DNA of 64,000 nucleotides from Thiodiazotropha sp040506975 (GTDB taxonomy: Bacteria; Pseudomonadota; Gammaproteobacteria; Chromatiales; Chromatiaceae), in NCBI GenBank assembly GCA_965211775.1, contig OZ242974.1, positions 3,410,001-3,474,000 on the forward strand. The letters run 5' to 3'. Every line of letters starts with the position of its first letter. Positions within the stretch are counted from its first letter, which is position 1. This document shows positions 28,082 to 37,418 of this stretch, piece after piece. Below the pieces are notes generated by a model that made no database searches, was not told the DNA's origin, and saw only the letters and a program-made list of their open reading frames with translations. Position numbers and translations under genes: made by a program.

Positions 28082-28719
28082 ACCAACCATCCCCTTGTCT
28101 TGGCATAGCGCCAGACAGCCAGGGTAAGCACTGCCTCCACCCCGCCAATTATCAGATGAGGTAGAAGGATCGCGGGCACCGCCACCTCGGGGCCGAATGG
28201 AAAAAACAGTGGGGTACCGTCATCCCGATGGGCGATGGACGGCTGAATCCCCAATACTAACGCTATCAGCAAAGCGGGTATCACCACCGCCAGAAATGTC
28301 CCTGCCGCAAGAAATGGCAGTGGATTTCGCTCACCTCGCAAGCCCATGCAAAGGGTCATCACTGCAGCGCCGACAAGCCCGACCGCGAATGCATTCACCG
28401 GCAGGGCTGTAATCCCCCCCGCGCCGAACAGCAGTGCCTGCAGCAAGAGCACCAGGCTGTATGCCAGAAAGGCCAGCCTTACACCAAACAGCATCGCCAG
28501 CATGGCGATTCCCACCAGATGTCCCGTGCTTCCCCCGGGCAGAGGCAACATGACCATTCCAATGACATAGGCCAATGCGGTGATCACCGCCAAACGGGGT
28601 ATGGTCTCTTCATTGAGCCGCTGTTTAAGGCCCCGCGCCGCCCACAACCAGGCTCCGCCCGTCACCACATAGGCCGGCAGATAGAACTGTGGTGCAATGA
28701 AACCGTCGGGAATATGCAT
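28078..28719 (-). CDS. nikM: Nickel ECF transporter substrate-binding subunit NikM/CbiM
   Basis: 213 residues from ATG 28719, chosen because the protein must begin MHIPDGF: in this family Met1, His2 and a later His coordinate the metal ion. An ATG 15 bases upstream (28734) would spoil this. About seven membrane segments follow, with GSTGHLVG (including the expected binding His) around residues 65-72. It is encoded after the split nikL and overlaps nikQ. Nickel rather than cobalt is inferred from the adjacent nikR. Confidence 0.92.
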   Translation of the reverse strand: MHIPDGFIAPQFYLPAYVVTGGAWLWAARGLKQRLNEETIPRLAVITALAYVIGMVMLPLPGGSTGHLVGIAMLAMLFGVRLAFLAYSLVLLLQALLFGAGGITALPVNAFAVGLVGAAVMTLCMGLRGERNPLPFLAAGTFLAVVIPALLIALVLGIQPSIAHRDDGTPLFFPFGPEVAVPAILLPHLIIGGVEAVLTLAVWRYAKTRGWLV

Positions 28720-28930
28720 ATTCAGCAGATGCAATCTGTTGATTGCATCACCGTCTCTTACGCTTCGTAAACAACATCATCACTCCAAATCCACTCAGCA
28801 GGATACCAATACCCAAAATCAGTTTGGTGAAGTCGGAAGAGGTATGGCCAGTATGGGAGTGTGATGCCACATCTGGCGCCAGTTCGAAGACGGTATCGAT
28901 ACCGTGCCCGTCCGCGCTGAAGACCCTTAA

Positions 28931-30498
28931 CCCGCATGTTTCATCCGTTTTTAAATTTAGCCGGTGATATGGCCAAGCTTGGATGGTTTGCCCTCACTGG
29001 GAACCAAACCTCTATCAAGCCCTGATTTCCCACCCTCCGGGCAGACTCCCCCTTACCCCCATTGTTGATCAACGTGCCGGGGCAGCACTCTGCCGGGCTA
29101 TCCCGGCTTGAGTCGTGCCGCCACCTGGAAAAACAGCGCCTGATAGGGATAGGTGCTGGAGAGCAGGAAGCGGATCCGTCGCGTGTTGCGAATGATGACC
29201 GCCCCGATCTTGAACAGTTTGAGCCGGATCGTGGTCATCTGTGCACGCGCCAGTTCCGTGCCCTTCAGCGCGAGGCGCCGGATGGCCTCCATCAGCACAT
29301 AGGCCAGACTGGACAGCAGTAGACGAAACTGATTGGCCCACCAGTAATGCGCGCTGGTGCGATCGGCGAACAGCCCCAGTTGCTGCTCCTTGATTCGGTT
29401 CTCCATGTCACCACGGGCGCAGTAGAGGTCATCGTAAAGGCGCTGTTTGTCGCCGGCCAGGTTGGTGACGATGAAGCGTGGATTTGGCCCCTTGTCGGTG
29501 ACCTCCAGTTTGGCGATCACCTTGCGACGCGTCTTCCAGGTACTGGCGGCATAGTGAAACTGAAAGAATTCCCGCATCTTCATGCCGGTTCGCTTCGCCA
29601 GTTCCTCAACCCACTGCATGGGCTCACGGATACACCGCAGCAAGGCGTCATTCTTGGCGATGCCCACGATATAGCCCACAGCGTTGCGCTCGCACCAGCT
29701 GAGCATGTGGTGACGGCAAAAGCCGCTATCGCCCCGAAAGATGATACGCACTTCAGGCCAAGCCCGGCGCAGGCGTTTGACCAACAGCGCCAGAATCGCC
29801 CAGGCATGCTTGGGCGCATCGATCCGGCTGGGCCGCAGATAACTCACCAGCAGTTGATCGCCACAAAAGACATACAGGGGCAGGAAGCAGTAGTGATCGT
29901 AGTAGCCGTGAAAGAAGCGGCCTTCCTGGCGGCCATGCACCGGATCATCCGTGGCGTCGAAATCCAGGATCAGCTCATCGGGTGGTGCATCATATGAGGC
30001 AATGAACTGCTCGAGCAGTAGGTTGTGGACATCAACGGCAACCCGGCGATCGACCCGGTTCTCTAGCCGACAAAGTGTCGACTGGCTGCCCAGTACCTCC
30101 TCGCGTTCGATCGAGCTCTGTAGGGCCGGGTCGGTGCGTAGTGTCTGATGGTCGTTCAGATCTTCATAACCCAGGCAGAGCCCATAGACTCGCTGGCGCA
30201 ACAGGCTCAACTGGCTGTGTTCAATATAGCGGGGATCTCGCGGGTCGGGGATGACCGCATCAACCGCCTCGAGCAATCCCAGACGCCTGTCGATCTCACG
30301 CAGCAGCAACACGCCGCCGTCCGAGGTGATATCGCCACCGGAAAACTCGGCTTGAACCTTACGGCGTTTTAGGGCTGGAAAATCAAAGGCAGTCTGGGTA
30401 CAGTTTGTCACAGGCAAAATCCTTTCGATTACAGTGTAAGCAACTGAATTATATCGAAGTATCAGGATTTTGCCTTTTTAATGCGTGAAATATTGGGG
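28931..30498 (-). mobile_element. IS1380-family insertion sequence, type 2, first copy (in nikL)
   Basis: 1,568 bp, ends cccgcatgtttca and, at the right end reverse-complemented, ccccaatatttca. Target duplication TTAA (28927-28930 and 30499-30502). It is nearly identical to the copies at 52256 and 55090. Confidence 0.95.
29098..30411 (-). CDS. IS1380-family transposase (type 2, first copy)
   Basis: About 437 residues from GTG 30411; TTG 30417 lies two codons upstream and is too close to the aaagga RBS. Family motifs: FSGGDITSDGGVLLLREIDR, Asp in LILDFDATDD, Asp in FRGDSGFCRH, Glu in NRIKEQQLGLFADRTSA. Intact. Confidence 0.93.
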   Translation of the reverse strand: MTNCTQTAFDFPALKRRKVQAEFSGGDITSDGGVLLLREIDRRLGLLEAVDAVIPDPRDPRYIEHSQLSLLRQRVYGLCLGYEDLNDHQTLRTDPALQSSIEREEVLGSQSTLCRLENRVDRRVAVDVHNLLLEQFIASYDAPPDELILDFDATDDPVHGRQEGRFFHGYYDHYCFLPLYVFCGDQLLVSYLRPSRIDAPKHAWAILALLVKRLRRAWPEVRIIFRGDSGFCRHHMLSWCERNAVGYIVGIAKNDALLRCIREPMQWVEELAKRTGMKMREFFQFHYAASTWKTRRKVIAKLEVTDKGPNPRFIVTNLAGDKQRLYDDLYCARGDMENRIKEQQLGLFADRTSAHYWWANQFRLLLSSLAYVLMEAIRRLALKGTELARAQMTTIRLKLFKIGAVIIRNTRRIRFLLSSTYPYQALFFQVAARLKPG

Positions 30499-30816
30499 TT
30501 AACCGCCACTCCCGGACATCCCCGGGAATGAACACAACCCTACCCAATGCATCGCTCTTTCCGGATTGATAGGGTGCTTTCCCACCGGTTGCGGTGAGTT
30601 CGTATTCAACATCGGCCAGGGGGGTGTCGTCGGTATGGTGAAGCCAGATCACACCCGCCTCCTGCCGCTCTATCTTCAAACCCACCCCATGGGAGAGGCA
30701 GGAAGTCGCATAAACCAGCAGGACAGGCAGCAGGAGAGAGCGGAATTGAGTCGTGACGGCCATCGTATGAAGAATATAATAAATTTCACACACATTATGC
30801 CATATCGGCTGATTTA

Positions 30817-30834
30817 ATGCAGTTCATACTGCAT
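30817..30834. promoter_or_regulatory. Inverted repeat ATGCAGT-TCAT-ACTGCAT upstream of nikL
   Basis: A perfect 7-bp inverted repeat with a 4-base spacer between the AlkD-like gene stop and nikL. Its position 54 bases before the nikL ATG suits an operator or a weak terminator for the upstream gene. It does not match the E. coli NikR operator. Confidence 0.35.
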
Positions 30835-30839
30835 AACAA

Positions 30840-31544
30840 TCAGACCTGGCCATTCAGATAGGCTTTGCGGAGCTTTTGCGGGAACCTCTCGATCGCGTAA
30901 CGAAGCATGGTACGGGGCATCCTCTGGTAGTGCTCGTGAAGAAATGTCCGCTCAGCGGATAGGTCACGATTTCCCACCTCCCGCAACATCCAGCCGACCG
31001 CCTTGTATATCAGGTCATGAGTATCATCCAACAACTGAAGCGAAATCCTTAAAGTATCCTCATACTGTTGTTTTTTAATGAAATGCAGGGTTGATATAAT
31101 GGCGATACGACGCTCCCAAAGGCTTTCTGACCTGGCCAGGTTGTACAGTATGCGCCTGTCTCTGTTTTCGAGGTGTACACCGACGATATGGTAGGCACTG
31201 CTGTCTACCAGATCCCAATTATTGATATATCGCGTATTGTTCAAGTAATGTTGAAAGATCGTTTCCCTCTCTTCATCCGTACCCCTTTGATATTTCAATA
31301 CCATGATCAACAGCGCACAGAGACGCTCTTCATGATATCCGGAGCGCAACAATTGAAGGAGTTGCTTGATGGGCATGTTGCGGTGTTGTCGGGCATGTTG
31401 CCGGAGAACGGGTACCCGGATACCCAGAAAGCGATCCCCCTCATCATATTCCCCCTTACCGGTCTTGAAGAAGCGTTGAGAGTGTACCGCTATTGAAGGA
31501 TCCGCTGAGCAGCGTAACGATTCACGCAACTGTTTGGCGTTCAT
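30840..31544 (-). CDS. DNA alkylation repair protein, AlkD-like HEAT-repeat
   Basis: 234 residues from ATG 31544 (MNAKQLRESL), the usual family start; further upstream starts exist at 31553, 31565 and TTG 31571. It matches the AlkD family of DNA glycosylases, built of HEAT repeats: FFKTGKGEYDEGDRFLGIRV near residues 25-44, then INNWDLVDSSAYHIVG with the key Trp and Asp, and LIYKAVGWMLREVGNRD later. Family members remove alkylated bases; similar members called DNA alkylation repair proteins have unclear roles. No promoter can be assigned with confidence. Confidence 0.9.
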   Translation of the reverse strand: MNAKQLRESLRCSADPSIAVHSQRFFKTGKGEYDEGDRFLGIRVPVLRQHARQHRNMPIKQLLQLLRSGYHEERLCALLIMVLKYQRGTDEERETIFQHYLNNTRYINNWDLVDSSAYHIVGVHLENRDRRILYNLARSESLWERRIAIISTLHFIKKQQYEDTLRISLQLLDDTHDLIYKAVGWMLREVGNRDLSAERTFLHEHYQRMPRTMLRYAIERFPQKLRKAYLNGQV

Positions 31545-31723
31545 GGCACCCATGCATAGTTTCATTGGCAATCAGCGTCATTGTAAGGAACATTTCAATC
31601 GCATGATTTATGATTGAACGGCCGATTTTATGAAAACAATTGTCAATCAGCTATAGGGTACAATCAATACACATAGAGGTTATGGTAGGCTTTTGAAAAT
31701 CATTATTATCGGGAGCAACACAT

Positions 31724-31939
31724 ATGGATTTACTGAAAAAGAATGTCGGTAAAATCGACCGTGTCGTGCGCATCATTATTGGTATCTTGCTGATCGGAAA
31801 TATCTTCTATGGATTGCAAAGCCCCGTCGGCTGGATTGGGCTTATTCTGCTGCTGACCGGTCTATTCGCCACCTGCCCACTCTATTCCGCACTCAGCCTC
31901 GATACACGCTCCACCGGCGAAAAGGTCGGCTTGAAATAG
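31724..31939 (+). CDS. DUF2892 small membrane protein
   Basis: 71 residues from ATG 31724 with ggag upstream (spacing about 9). The N-terminus KKNVGKIDRVVRIIIGI is typical of DUF2892 (YgaP-C-terminal-like) proteins: two hydrophobic helices, RIIIGILLIGNIF and WIGLILLLTGLFATCPLYSA, including the conserved TG..ATCP.Y motif. Members sit in the inner membrane, often near sulfur or rhodanese genes; there is none here. Confidence 0.88.
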   Translation: MDLLKKNVGKIDRVVRIIIGILLIGNIFYGLQSPVGWIGLILLLTGLFATCPLYSALSLDTRSTGEKVGLK

Positions 31940-31964
31940 TCTTGGAGGCCACCAGACCGCCTGC

Positions 31965-32414
31965 TCAACAAGCCAGCAAGCGGTCAAGCTGATTGGCGAA
32001 TGCCTGCCTGTCTGCCTGGCTGAGGGATGCCGGTCCACCTGTTTGAATGCCACTGCCACGCAACGTATCCATGAAGTCGCGCATATTCAGGCGCTGGCGG
32101 ATATTATCCTCGGTATAGAGATCCCCGCGCGGGCTTAATGCCAGACACCCTTTCGGTATCACTTCGGCCGCCAAGGGGATATCTGCCGTTATCACCAGAT
32201 GGCCCGGCAGCGCCCGTTGCGCAATGTAGTTATCGGCAATATCGAAACCGGCCCCCACCCGGACCGTACGGATATAGCGGGAACCCGGTACCTGCAATGG
32301 CTGGTTGGCAACCAGAATCAAGGCTATCCTTACCCGCTCGGCAGCACGGTAAAGAATCTCCTTGATCACCTTCGGACAGGCATCGGCATCGACCCAAATC
32401 TGCTCAATCTTCAT
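31965..32414 (-). CDS. YaiI/YqxD family protein (DUF188)
   Basis: 149 residues, full family length. The N-terminus IWVDADACPKVIKEILYRAA is the family hallmark, followed by the ADIPLAAEVIPKG stretch and a C-terminal GGPASLSQADRQAFANQLDR. The fold resembles a PIN-like nuclease and the acidic residues VDADA are suggestive, but no activity is established for the family. It is convergent with the DUF2892 gene. Confidence 0.9.
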   Translation of the reverse strand: MKIEQIWVDADACPKVIKEILYRAAERVRIALILVANQPLQVPGSRYIRTVRVGAGFDIADNYIAQRALPGHLVITADIPLAAEVIPKGCLALSPRGDLYTEDNIRQRLNMRDFMDTLRGSGIQTGGPASLSQADRQAFANQLDRLLAC

Positions 32415-32535
32415 TTATTACGCCATTTAACCCGGCAAACTTAAATAAGCTATTGTAATCACTAGGTGAAACATTATACTGCTCCGCCCGGCCTTGCCTA
32501 TGGCCATTTCGCTTCGCCCCATCAGGAACCCCCCA

Positions 32536-34251
32536 ATGTCCGACACCAACGCCCTCCACTCCAGTTTCCGTGATTTAAACCTGCCCAAGCCGTTATTGAA
32601 GGCACTTGACGAGGTCGGCTACGAAACACCGTCGCCGATTCAGGCTCAGACCATCCCCTATGTGCTGGAAGGCCGGGATCTGTTGGGACACGCACCGACG
32701 GGAACCGGCAAGACAGCTGCTTTCGCCCTGCCCCTGTTATCCAGACTCGACACCAAACGGCACACCGTCCAGGTATTGGTCCTTACACCTACCCGGGAGC
32801 TGGCGATTCAGGTAGCCGAGGCCTTTCAACGTTATGCGGCCCATATCAAGGGGTTTCATGTACTGCCGGTGTACGGCGGCCAGGACTATTCTGGTCAAAT
32901 CAGGCAGTTGAAAAGAGGGGTGCACGTGGTTGTCGGCACGCCGGGACGGGTGATGGATCACATGCGCAGGGGGACGCTTAAACTGGACTCATTGCAAACT
33001 CTGGTGCTGGATGAAGCGGATGAGATGCTGCGCATGGGCTTTATCGATGACGTGGAGTGGATTCTGCAACAGATCCCGGAAGTGCATCAGACAGCCCTTT
33101 TCTCGGCAACCATGCCGAAAGAGATCCAACACATTGCCCGTCACCACCTCAACAATCCCTGCGAGATCGCGATCAAGACGCGAACCGCGACCGCAGATAC
33201 CATTCGACAGCGCTGTTGGCAGGTCAGCGGTCTGCACAAACTCGATGCGCTAACCCGCATCCTGGAGGTGGAGACCTTCGACGCCATCATCATCTTTGTA
33301 CGCACCAAGACCGCCACCAGTGAACTGGCTGAGCGTCTGGAAGCCAGGGGTTATGCCGCCGCCGCATTGAATGGAGACATGGTGCAGAAACAGCGGGAAC
33401 AGATGGTCGAGCGCCTGAAGCGTGGCTCTCTCGACATCCTGGTCGCTACAGACGTGGCCGCTCGCGGCCTCGATGTTGAGCGGATCAGTCATGTCATAAA
33501 TTACGACATTCCCCATGACACCGAGGCCTATATCCATCGCATCGGGCGAACCGGACGCGCCGGACGTATCGGTGACGCCATTCTTTTTGTCGCCCCCCGC
33601 GAACGTCGCATGCTCAAAGCCATAGAGAGGGCAACCAGACAAAAAATCGCATCCCTCGAGCTGCCGACCACCGAAATGGTGAACAACAAGCGTATCGCCG
33701 ATTTTAAACAACGCATCAGCGATACCATTGCAGCAGGAGAACTGGAATTCATGCAAAACCTGCTGGAGCAGTTTCAGCAGGAGCACGATGTACCTGCACT
33801 GGAGATTGCCGCCGCGCTGGCCAAGCTGTCGATGGGTGATCAATCTTTATTGCTGAAACCGGAAAGGGAGAGGCCAGCCCGGCGTGATGCAGAGTCAAAG
33901 TCACAACGCCGGAAAAATGAGAAACGTCAGCGCAAACCACAAACCCGTCCGGCAAATGGGATGGAGCGATTTCGCATCGATGTAGGGCATCAACACCAGG
34001 TCAAACCCGGCAATATCGTTGGCGCAATCGCAAATGAAGCGGGGCTTGATGCTCAGTATATCGGGCATATCGATATCCATGATGACTTCAGCCTCGTCGA
34101 TCTGCCGGTCGGGATACCGAAAGATATTTATCAGGATCTGAAAAGGGCTTGGGTCTGTGGCCAACGCTTGAACATCAGCAGATTGGAGCAGCCGAAAATG
34201 GGTAAAAAAGCCCCCCGCAAGGCGAAAAAACGAAACAAACCTGATCGGTGA
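32536..34251 (+). CDS. deaD: ATP-dependent DEAD-box RNA helicase DeaD/CsdA-type
   Basis: 571 residues from ATG 32536, which follows aggaac; the longer in-frame start at 32494 is not supported. Motifs in order: Q motif near residues 25-30, Walker A TGTGKTAAF, PTRELAIQ, TPGRVMDH, DEAD in VLDEADEML, SAT in LFSATMPKE, RGLDVERISHVINYD and HRIGRTGRAG. A basic linker (RPARRDAESKSQRRKNEK) leads to a C-terminal DbpA-type RNA-binding domain (VGAIANEAGLDAQYIG). It remodels RNA in cold shock and ribosome assembly. It is followed by another DEAD-box gene and lies near cspA, which fits a cold-adaptation role. Confidence 0.92.
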   Translation: MSDTNALHSSFRDLNLPKPLLKALDEVGYETPSPIQAQTIPYVLEGRDLLGHAPTGTGKTAAFALPLLSRLDTKRHTVQVLVLTPTRELAIQVAEAFQRYAAHIKGFHVLPVYGGQDYSGQIRQLKRGVHVVVGTPGRVMDHMRRGTLKLDSLQTLVLDEADEMLRMGFIDDVEWILQQIPEVHQTALFSATMPKEIQHIARHHLNNPCEIAIKTRTATADTIRQRCWQVSGLHKLDALTRILEVETFDAIIIFVRTKTATSELAERLEARGYAAAALNGDMVQKQREQMVERLKRGSLDILVATDVAARGLDVERISHVINYDIPHDTEAYIHRIGRTGRAGRIGDAILFVAPRERRMLKAIERATRQKIASLELPTTEMVNNKRIADFKQRISDTIAAGELEFMQNLLEQFQQEHDVPALEIAAALAKLSMGDQSLLLKPERERPARRDAESKSQRRKNEKRQRKPQTRPANGMERFRIDVGHQHQVKPGNIVGAIANEAGLDAQYIGHIDIHDDFSLVDLPVGIPKDIYQDLKRAWVCGQRLNISRLEQPKMGKKAPRKAKKRNKPDR

Positions 34252-34611
34252 CGATTTTTCTGGTATAGTGCGCCGCTTCGGGGGCGTTTGACCGGTTAGC
34301 GCCCACTGGGATAATCCGCTCGTCGAAATACCTTGAGCCGTTCGCCTCTCCCTCATCAGGGATAGCGCTTCCCGCTTATTGACAGCTATCTTTTCCAGCC
34401 CGGGACCGGCTCCCGCCAGCATTGCTGTTGCGGGGAGGGCAAGACTGGAGTAACACATAGAGTCAGATTCACAACCCGACACAGGACTTCCGGTGCGGGA
34501 CCGAAGGGTTGAGCAAGCAACTCCCCTTTTGGAAATCCAACAAATTAATCAGTTAACCGCTTCATGCTCCCTGTTGAAATGGAGCAACAGCAGGTTACGG
34601 AGTAGTATCTC
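34252..34611 (+). other. 360-bp gap with probable long 5' leader of rhlE
   Basis: No gene on either strand. A G+C-rich inverted region (cccgggaccggctcccgcca, about 34399-34418, and gcggggagg further on) can fold. A leader of more than 300 bases fits genes of cold-shock type, but no known riboswitch is recognised. Confidence 0.4.
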
Positions 34612-36030
34612 ATGTCATTTGAAAATCTCGGCCTGTCGGCCGAACTTCTGCGCGCCATTCAGGATCAGGGTTACACCGAACCCACACCGATTCAGCGCAA
34701 GGCAATCCCCGTCATTCTCACAGGCAGGGATGTTATGGCCGGCGCCCAGACCGGTACAGGCAAAACCGCAGGCTTCACCTTACCCCTGCTGCAGCGGCTG
34801 GCAAATAGACCTTCGCATAGCGGTCAACAACCTGTTCGGGCTTTGGTATTGACGCCAACCCGGGAACTGGCGGCCCAGGTTGGCGACAGCATCCAGACCT
34901 ATGGCCGCCACACATCATTGCGCTCTGCGGTTATCTTCGGCGGCGTCAAAATCAACCCTCAGATCGATAAACTGCGCCGTGGTGTTGATATCCTGATCGC
35001 CACGCCGGGCAGGTTGCTGGACCATGCCGGTCAGCAGACAGTGGATCTTTCCCAAATTGAAATATTGGTGCTGGATGAAGCCGATCGCATGTTGGATATG
35101 GGCTTCATCCATGACATCCGCAAAATACTGGCATTGCTGCCCGACAACGACAAACGTCAGAACCTCCTCTTCTCCGCAACATTTTCCAGTGATATCAAAA
35201 AACTGGCTGACCGCTTGCTGGAGCATCCCGAATTGATAGAGGTCGCGCGTAGAAATACCACCGCCGAAAGGATCAAACAGGTGGTCCATCCGGTGGATAA
35301 ACGGCGCAAGCGAGAGATGTTGAGCCATATGATCGGATCGCAAAACTGGCGACAAGTGTTGGTATTCACGCGCACCAAACATGGTGCTAACCGTCTGGCA
35401 CAACAACTGGAGAAGGACGGCCTCAGCGCATCGGCGATTCACGGCAATAAAAGTCAGGGTGCGCGCACCCGGGCACTGGCCGGTTTCAAAAACGGTGAGA
35501 TACGTGTGCTGGTAGCCACCGATATCGCCGCACGTGGCTTGGATATCGACCAGCTGCCTCATGTTGTAAATTACGAATTGCCCAATGTCCCTGAGGACTA
35601 TGTCCACCGTATCGGGCGTACCGGTAGGGCCGGAAATGAAGGGGAAGCCATATCTCTCGTATGCGTGGATGAACACAAGCTGTTAAAGGATATAGAGCGA
35701 CTTTTGAAACGAAAGATTCCACAATTAATTGTTGAAGGCTACGAACCGGATTCCAACATCAAAGCCGAGCCCATTCCGAAACGAGCAAATGGTCATGATC
35801 GTATACAAAACAGGAAACCGAACGGTAACAAAAACCGCTTAAATACAAACAACAAGCGGTCTGCCAAAAAAACCCGTCAATCAGATGCCCAAATTGAGGC
35901 AGAAAAGCAATCCCACACAAAAGCCACACACAAACACAAGCGCAGCAAGCAGAATGAAAGCAAATCATCGACACATCCACATTCACGGGTGAAACGAAGC
36001 AAGGAGATAGCCGCATTACTGGGTGGCTGA
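34612..36030 (+). CDS. rhlE: DEAD-box RNA helicase, RhlE-type
   Basis: 472 residues from ATG 34612, with ggag 10 bases upstream. Helicase core at residues 1-370: the Q motif PTPIQRKAIPV, GTGKTAGF, VLDEADRMLDMGF, FSATFSSDIKK, DIAARGLDIDQLPHVVNYE and HRIGRTGRAG. The C-terminal ~90 residues are low-complexity and rich in Lys, Asn, Ser and Gln (KRANGHDRIQNRKPNGNKN), as in RhlE proteins that bind RNA through a basic tail. It follows deaD after a 360-bp leader and probably has its own promoter. Such proteins act in ribosome assembly and mRNA turnover. Confidence 0.92.
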   Translation: MSFENLGLSAELLRAIQDQGYTEPTPIQRKAIPVILTGRDVMAGAQTGTGKTAGFTLPLLQRLANRPSHSGQQPVRALVLTPTRELAAQVGDSIQTYGRHTSLRSAVIFGGVKINPQIDKLRRGVDILIATPGRLLDHAGQQTVDLSQIEILVLDEADRMLDMGFIHDIRKILALLPDNDKRQNLLFSATFSSDIKKLADRLLEHPELIEVARRNTTAERIKQVVHPVDKRRKREMLSHMIGSQNWRQVLVFTRTKHGANRLAQQLEKDGLSASAIHGNKSQGARTRALAGFKNGEIRVLVATDIAARGLDIDQLPHVVNYELPNVPEDYVHRIGRTGRAGNEGEAISLVCVDEHKLLKDIERLLKRKIPQLIVEGYEPDSNIKAEPIPKRANGHDRIQNRKPNGNKNRLNTNNKRSAKKTRQSDAQIEAEKQSHTKATHKHKRSKQNESKSSTHPHSRVKRSKEIAALLGG

Positions 36031-36127
36031 TATGCTAGGAGCGATGGAGCTATTCACTAATCTATCTTACTAACCGTAGGTCAGGTCGGCTAGATACGTT
36101 TTTTCAAATTGCTCCAGGGGTATGGGT

Positions 36128-36643
36128 CTACATTACATCGCCAAATAGAGCATTTAGTAAATCCAGATTGGCTCCAATCTCTTTTTTTTCAAAAACGCCG
36201 GTGACTCTGCTTTTATCAAGTTTGGATTGGATTGAATAATCGTTGACTCCGGCGAAGAACAACGGTGTGTCGGGAAACAGTGCGGACAGCTCATCTATAC
36301 CAAAACTCAAACCGTTGTCATCTGTGACATACAGTACATCTGGATTGAAATCACGGTATATCCGCTTCAGGTAATCGGCAAATCGATCTGCATAATCCTC
36401 ATCATAGTGAATGCGTTTAGTATCCAGATATTCTGTTTTTATCTTGGGTTGTAGGGTTAATCCCTGTTTTAGCCTTTCGACAAAACCTTCATGTTGCCCC
36501 TTGGTCCAGGGATATTCTTGGCTGTAGGCGTGTACAATCAGCACTCTTACGGTATCTGAGGCAGGGGCCTGTGTGGCAGGCATCAACATTGCCGCAATAA
36601 TAAATGCGAAAATACTTAACTTATTGATATATATAGAAAACAC
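36128..36643 (-). pseudogene. Truncated periplasmic ABC-substrate-binding-like sensor protein
   Basis: The 171 codons start with a signal peptide ending near APA and then match the N-terminal lobe of a family of periplasmic binding proteins fused or linked to two-component and GGDEF sensors: LIVHAYSQEYPWTKGQHEGF, then DVLYVTDDNGLSFGID and LFFAGVNDYSI. The protein should continue for well over 100 residues after LNALFGD, but a stop follows after VM. No continuation was found in the next 100 bases, so it is a remnant after a deletion. Confidence 0.7.
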
Positions 36644-37090
36644 ACAGATTCTTGCACAGTCCGCAAAATTATTGATTTAACCAATCAACTTTCCCACATC
36701 TATATTGAATTAACTATTCTTATCGTTTCTTTCTTGCTCCAATCATCGACTTTCATTATCAGCAACTTTCCTGAGTTACAAGCGAGTAATCCTAAATTTA
36801 TCTTTTATTACAATATGTTATACATCATTACCGCCCATTCGCCACAAACACATCCAGGTACCTTTCATTCGGTGGCAGCTACTCGGTGAATAAATTTTGT
36901 TGTTTGCATTTCTTTACCGGGAGAAGTATCGTGGGTCGTCTGCATGATCTTTGACCTGCCTATAACGCCTCAAATTCGCTGTCTCACTACAGATGCAACC
37001 GAATCGAGCAACATAGTGCCTGCCAAGATCCGTGGGGATGGTCCGTTTATTGAGGCGGGCATATTTGCAATTCATTGAGGTAATTTACTG
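36644..37090 (+). other. 447-bp gene-free region upstream of cspA
   Basis: No gene. It separates divergent genes and must hold the promoter and a probable long 5' leader of cspA, as in other cold-shock genes. No specific structure could be assigned by eye. Confidence 0.4.
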
Positions 37091-37300
37091 ATGTCAGAAA
37101 GACAGATCGGAACCGTTAAATGGTTCGACAGCGGAAAGGGTTATGGTTTTATCGAACGTGAAAACGGCAAGGATCTTTTCGTCCATTTTCGCGCTATTGC
37201 CGGTGAAGGACACCGTTCTCTGGAGGATGGTCAAAAAGTGGAATTTACCGAGGTCGAGGGTAAAAAGGGTCCGCAGGCTGATAACGTAGTTCCCCTGTAA
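37091..37300 (+). CDS. Cold shock protein, CspA family
   Basis: 69 residues, one cold-shock domain. RNP1 is KGYGFIER and RNP2 is DLFVHFRAI; GTVKWFDSGKG is the standard N-terminus. It binds single-stranded nucleic acids as an RNA chaperone. The RBS gaggt lies 9-10 bases before the ATG. Downstream of deaD and rhlE and followed by an RRM-protein gene; the four form a local set of RNA-handling genes. Confidence 0.95.
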   Translation: MSERQIGTVKWFDSGKGYGFIERENGKDLFVHFRAIAGEGHRSLEDGQKVEFTEVEGKKGPQADNVVPL

Positions 37301-37418
37301 TCCTTTTTTCCCCGTTGCCACTCACCATGGCATCCTGTCATATTTACAAACCAACGGGCGATATCCGTACAGGGATGCACGGATTGGTTTTTCATCACAC
37401 TTACTCAGGAATAGGTCA

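Larger units (their letters stand above)
28748..30763 (-). pseudogene. nikL: Nickel ECF transporter accessory subunit NikL-like, split by IS1380
   Basis: The 5' part (30763-30499) encodes a signal-like segment, then SHGVGLKIERQEAGVIWLHH and a small soluble domain, up to GDVREWRL. IS1380 type 2 interrupts at TTAA. The remaining part (28930-28748) continues in the same frame: RVFSADGHGIDTVFELAPDV, a His-rich stretch (SHSHTGHTS), and a C-terminal membrane helix ending KRKRR. The rebuilt product has 147 residues with N- and C-terminal membrane segments, the architecture of the NikL/NikK-type extra component found with NikMQO. Nickel uptake is likely impaired unless the system works without it. 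Name based on layout and context. Confidence 0.85.

Noticed and set aside
29347..29997. 216-codon open frame antisense to the IS1380 transposase, also in the other two type 2 copies
   Set aside because: It is a shadow of the transposase gene and its conservation is due to the transposase itself.
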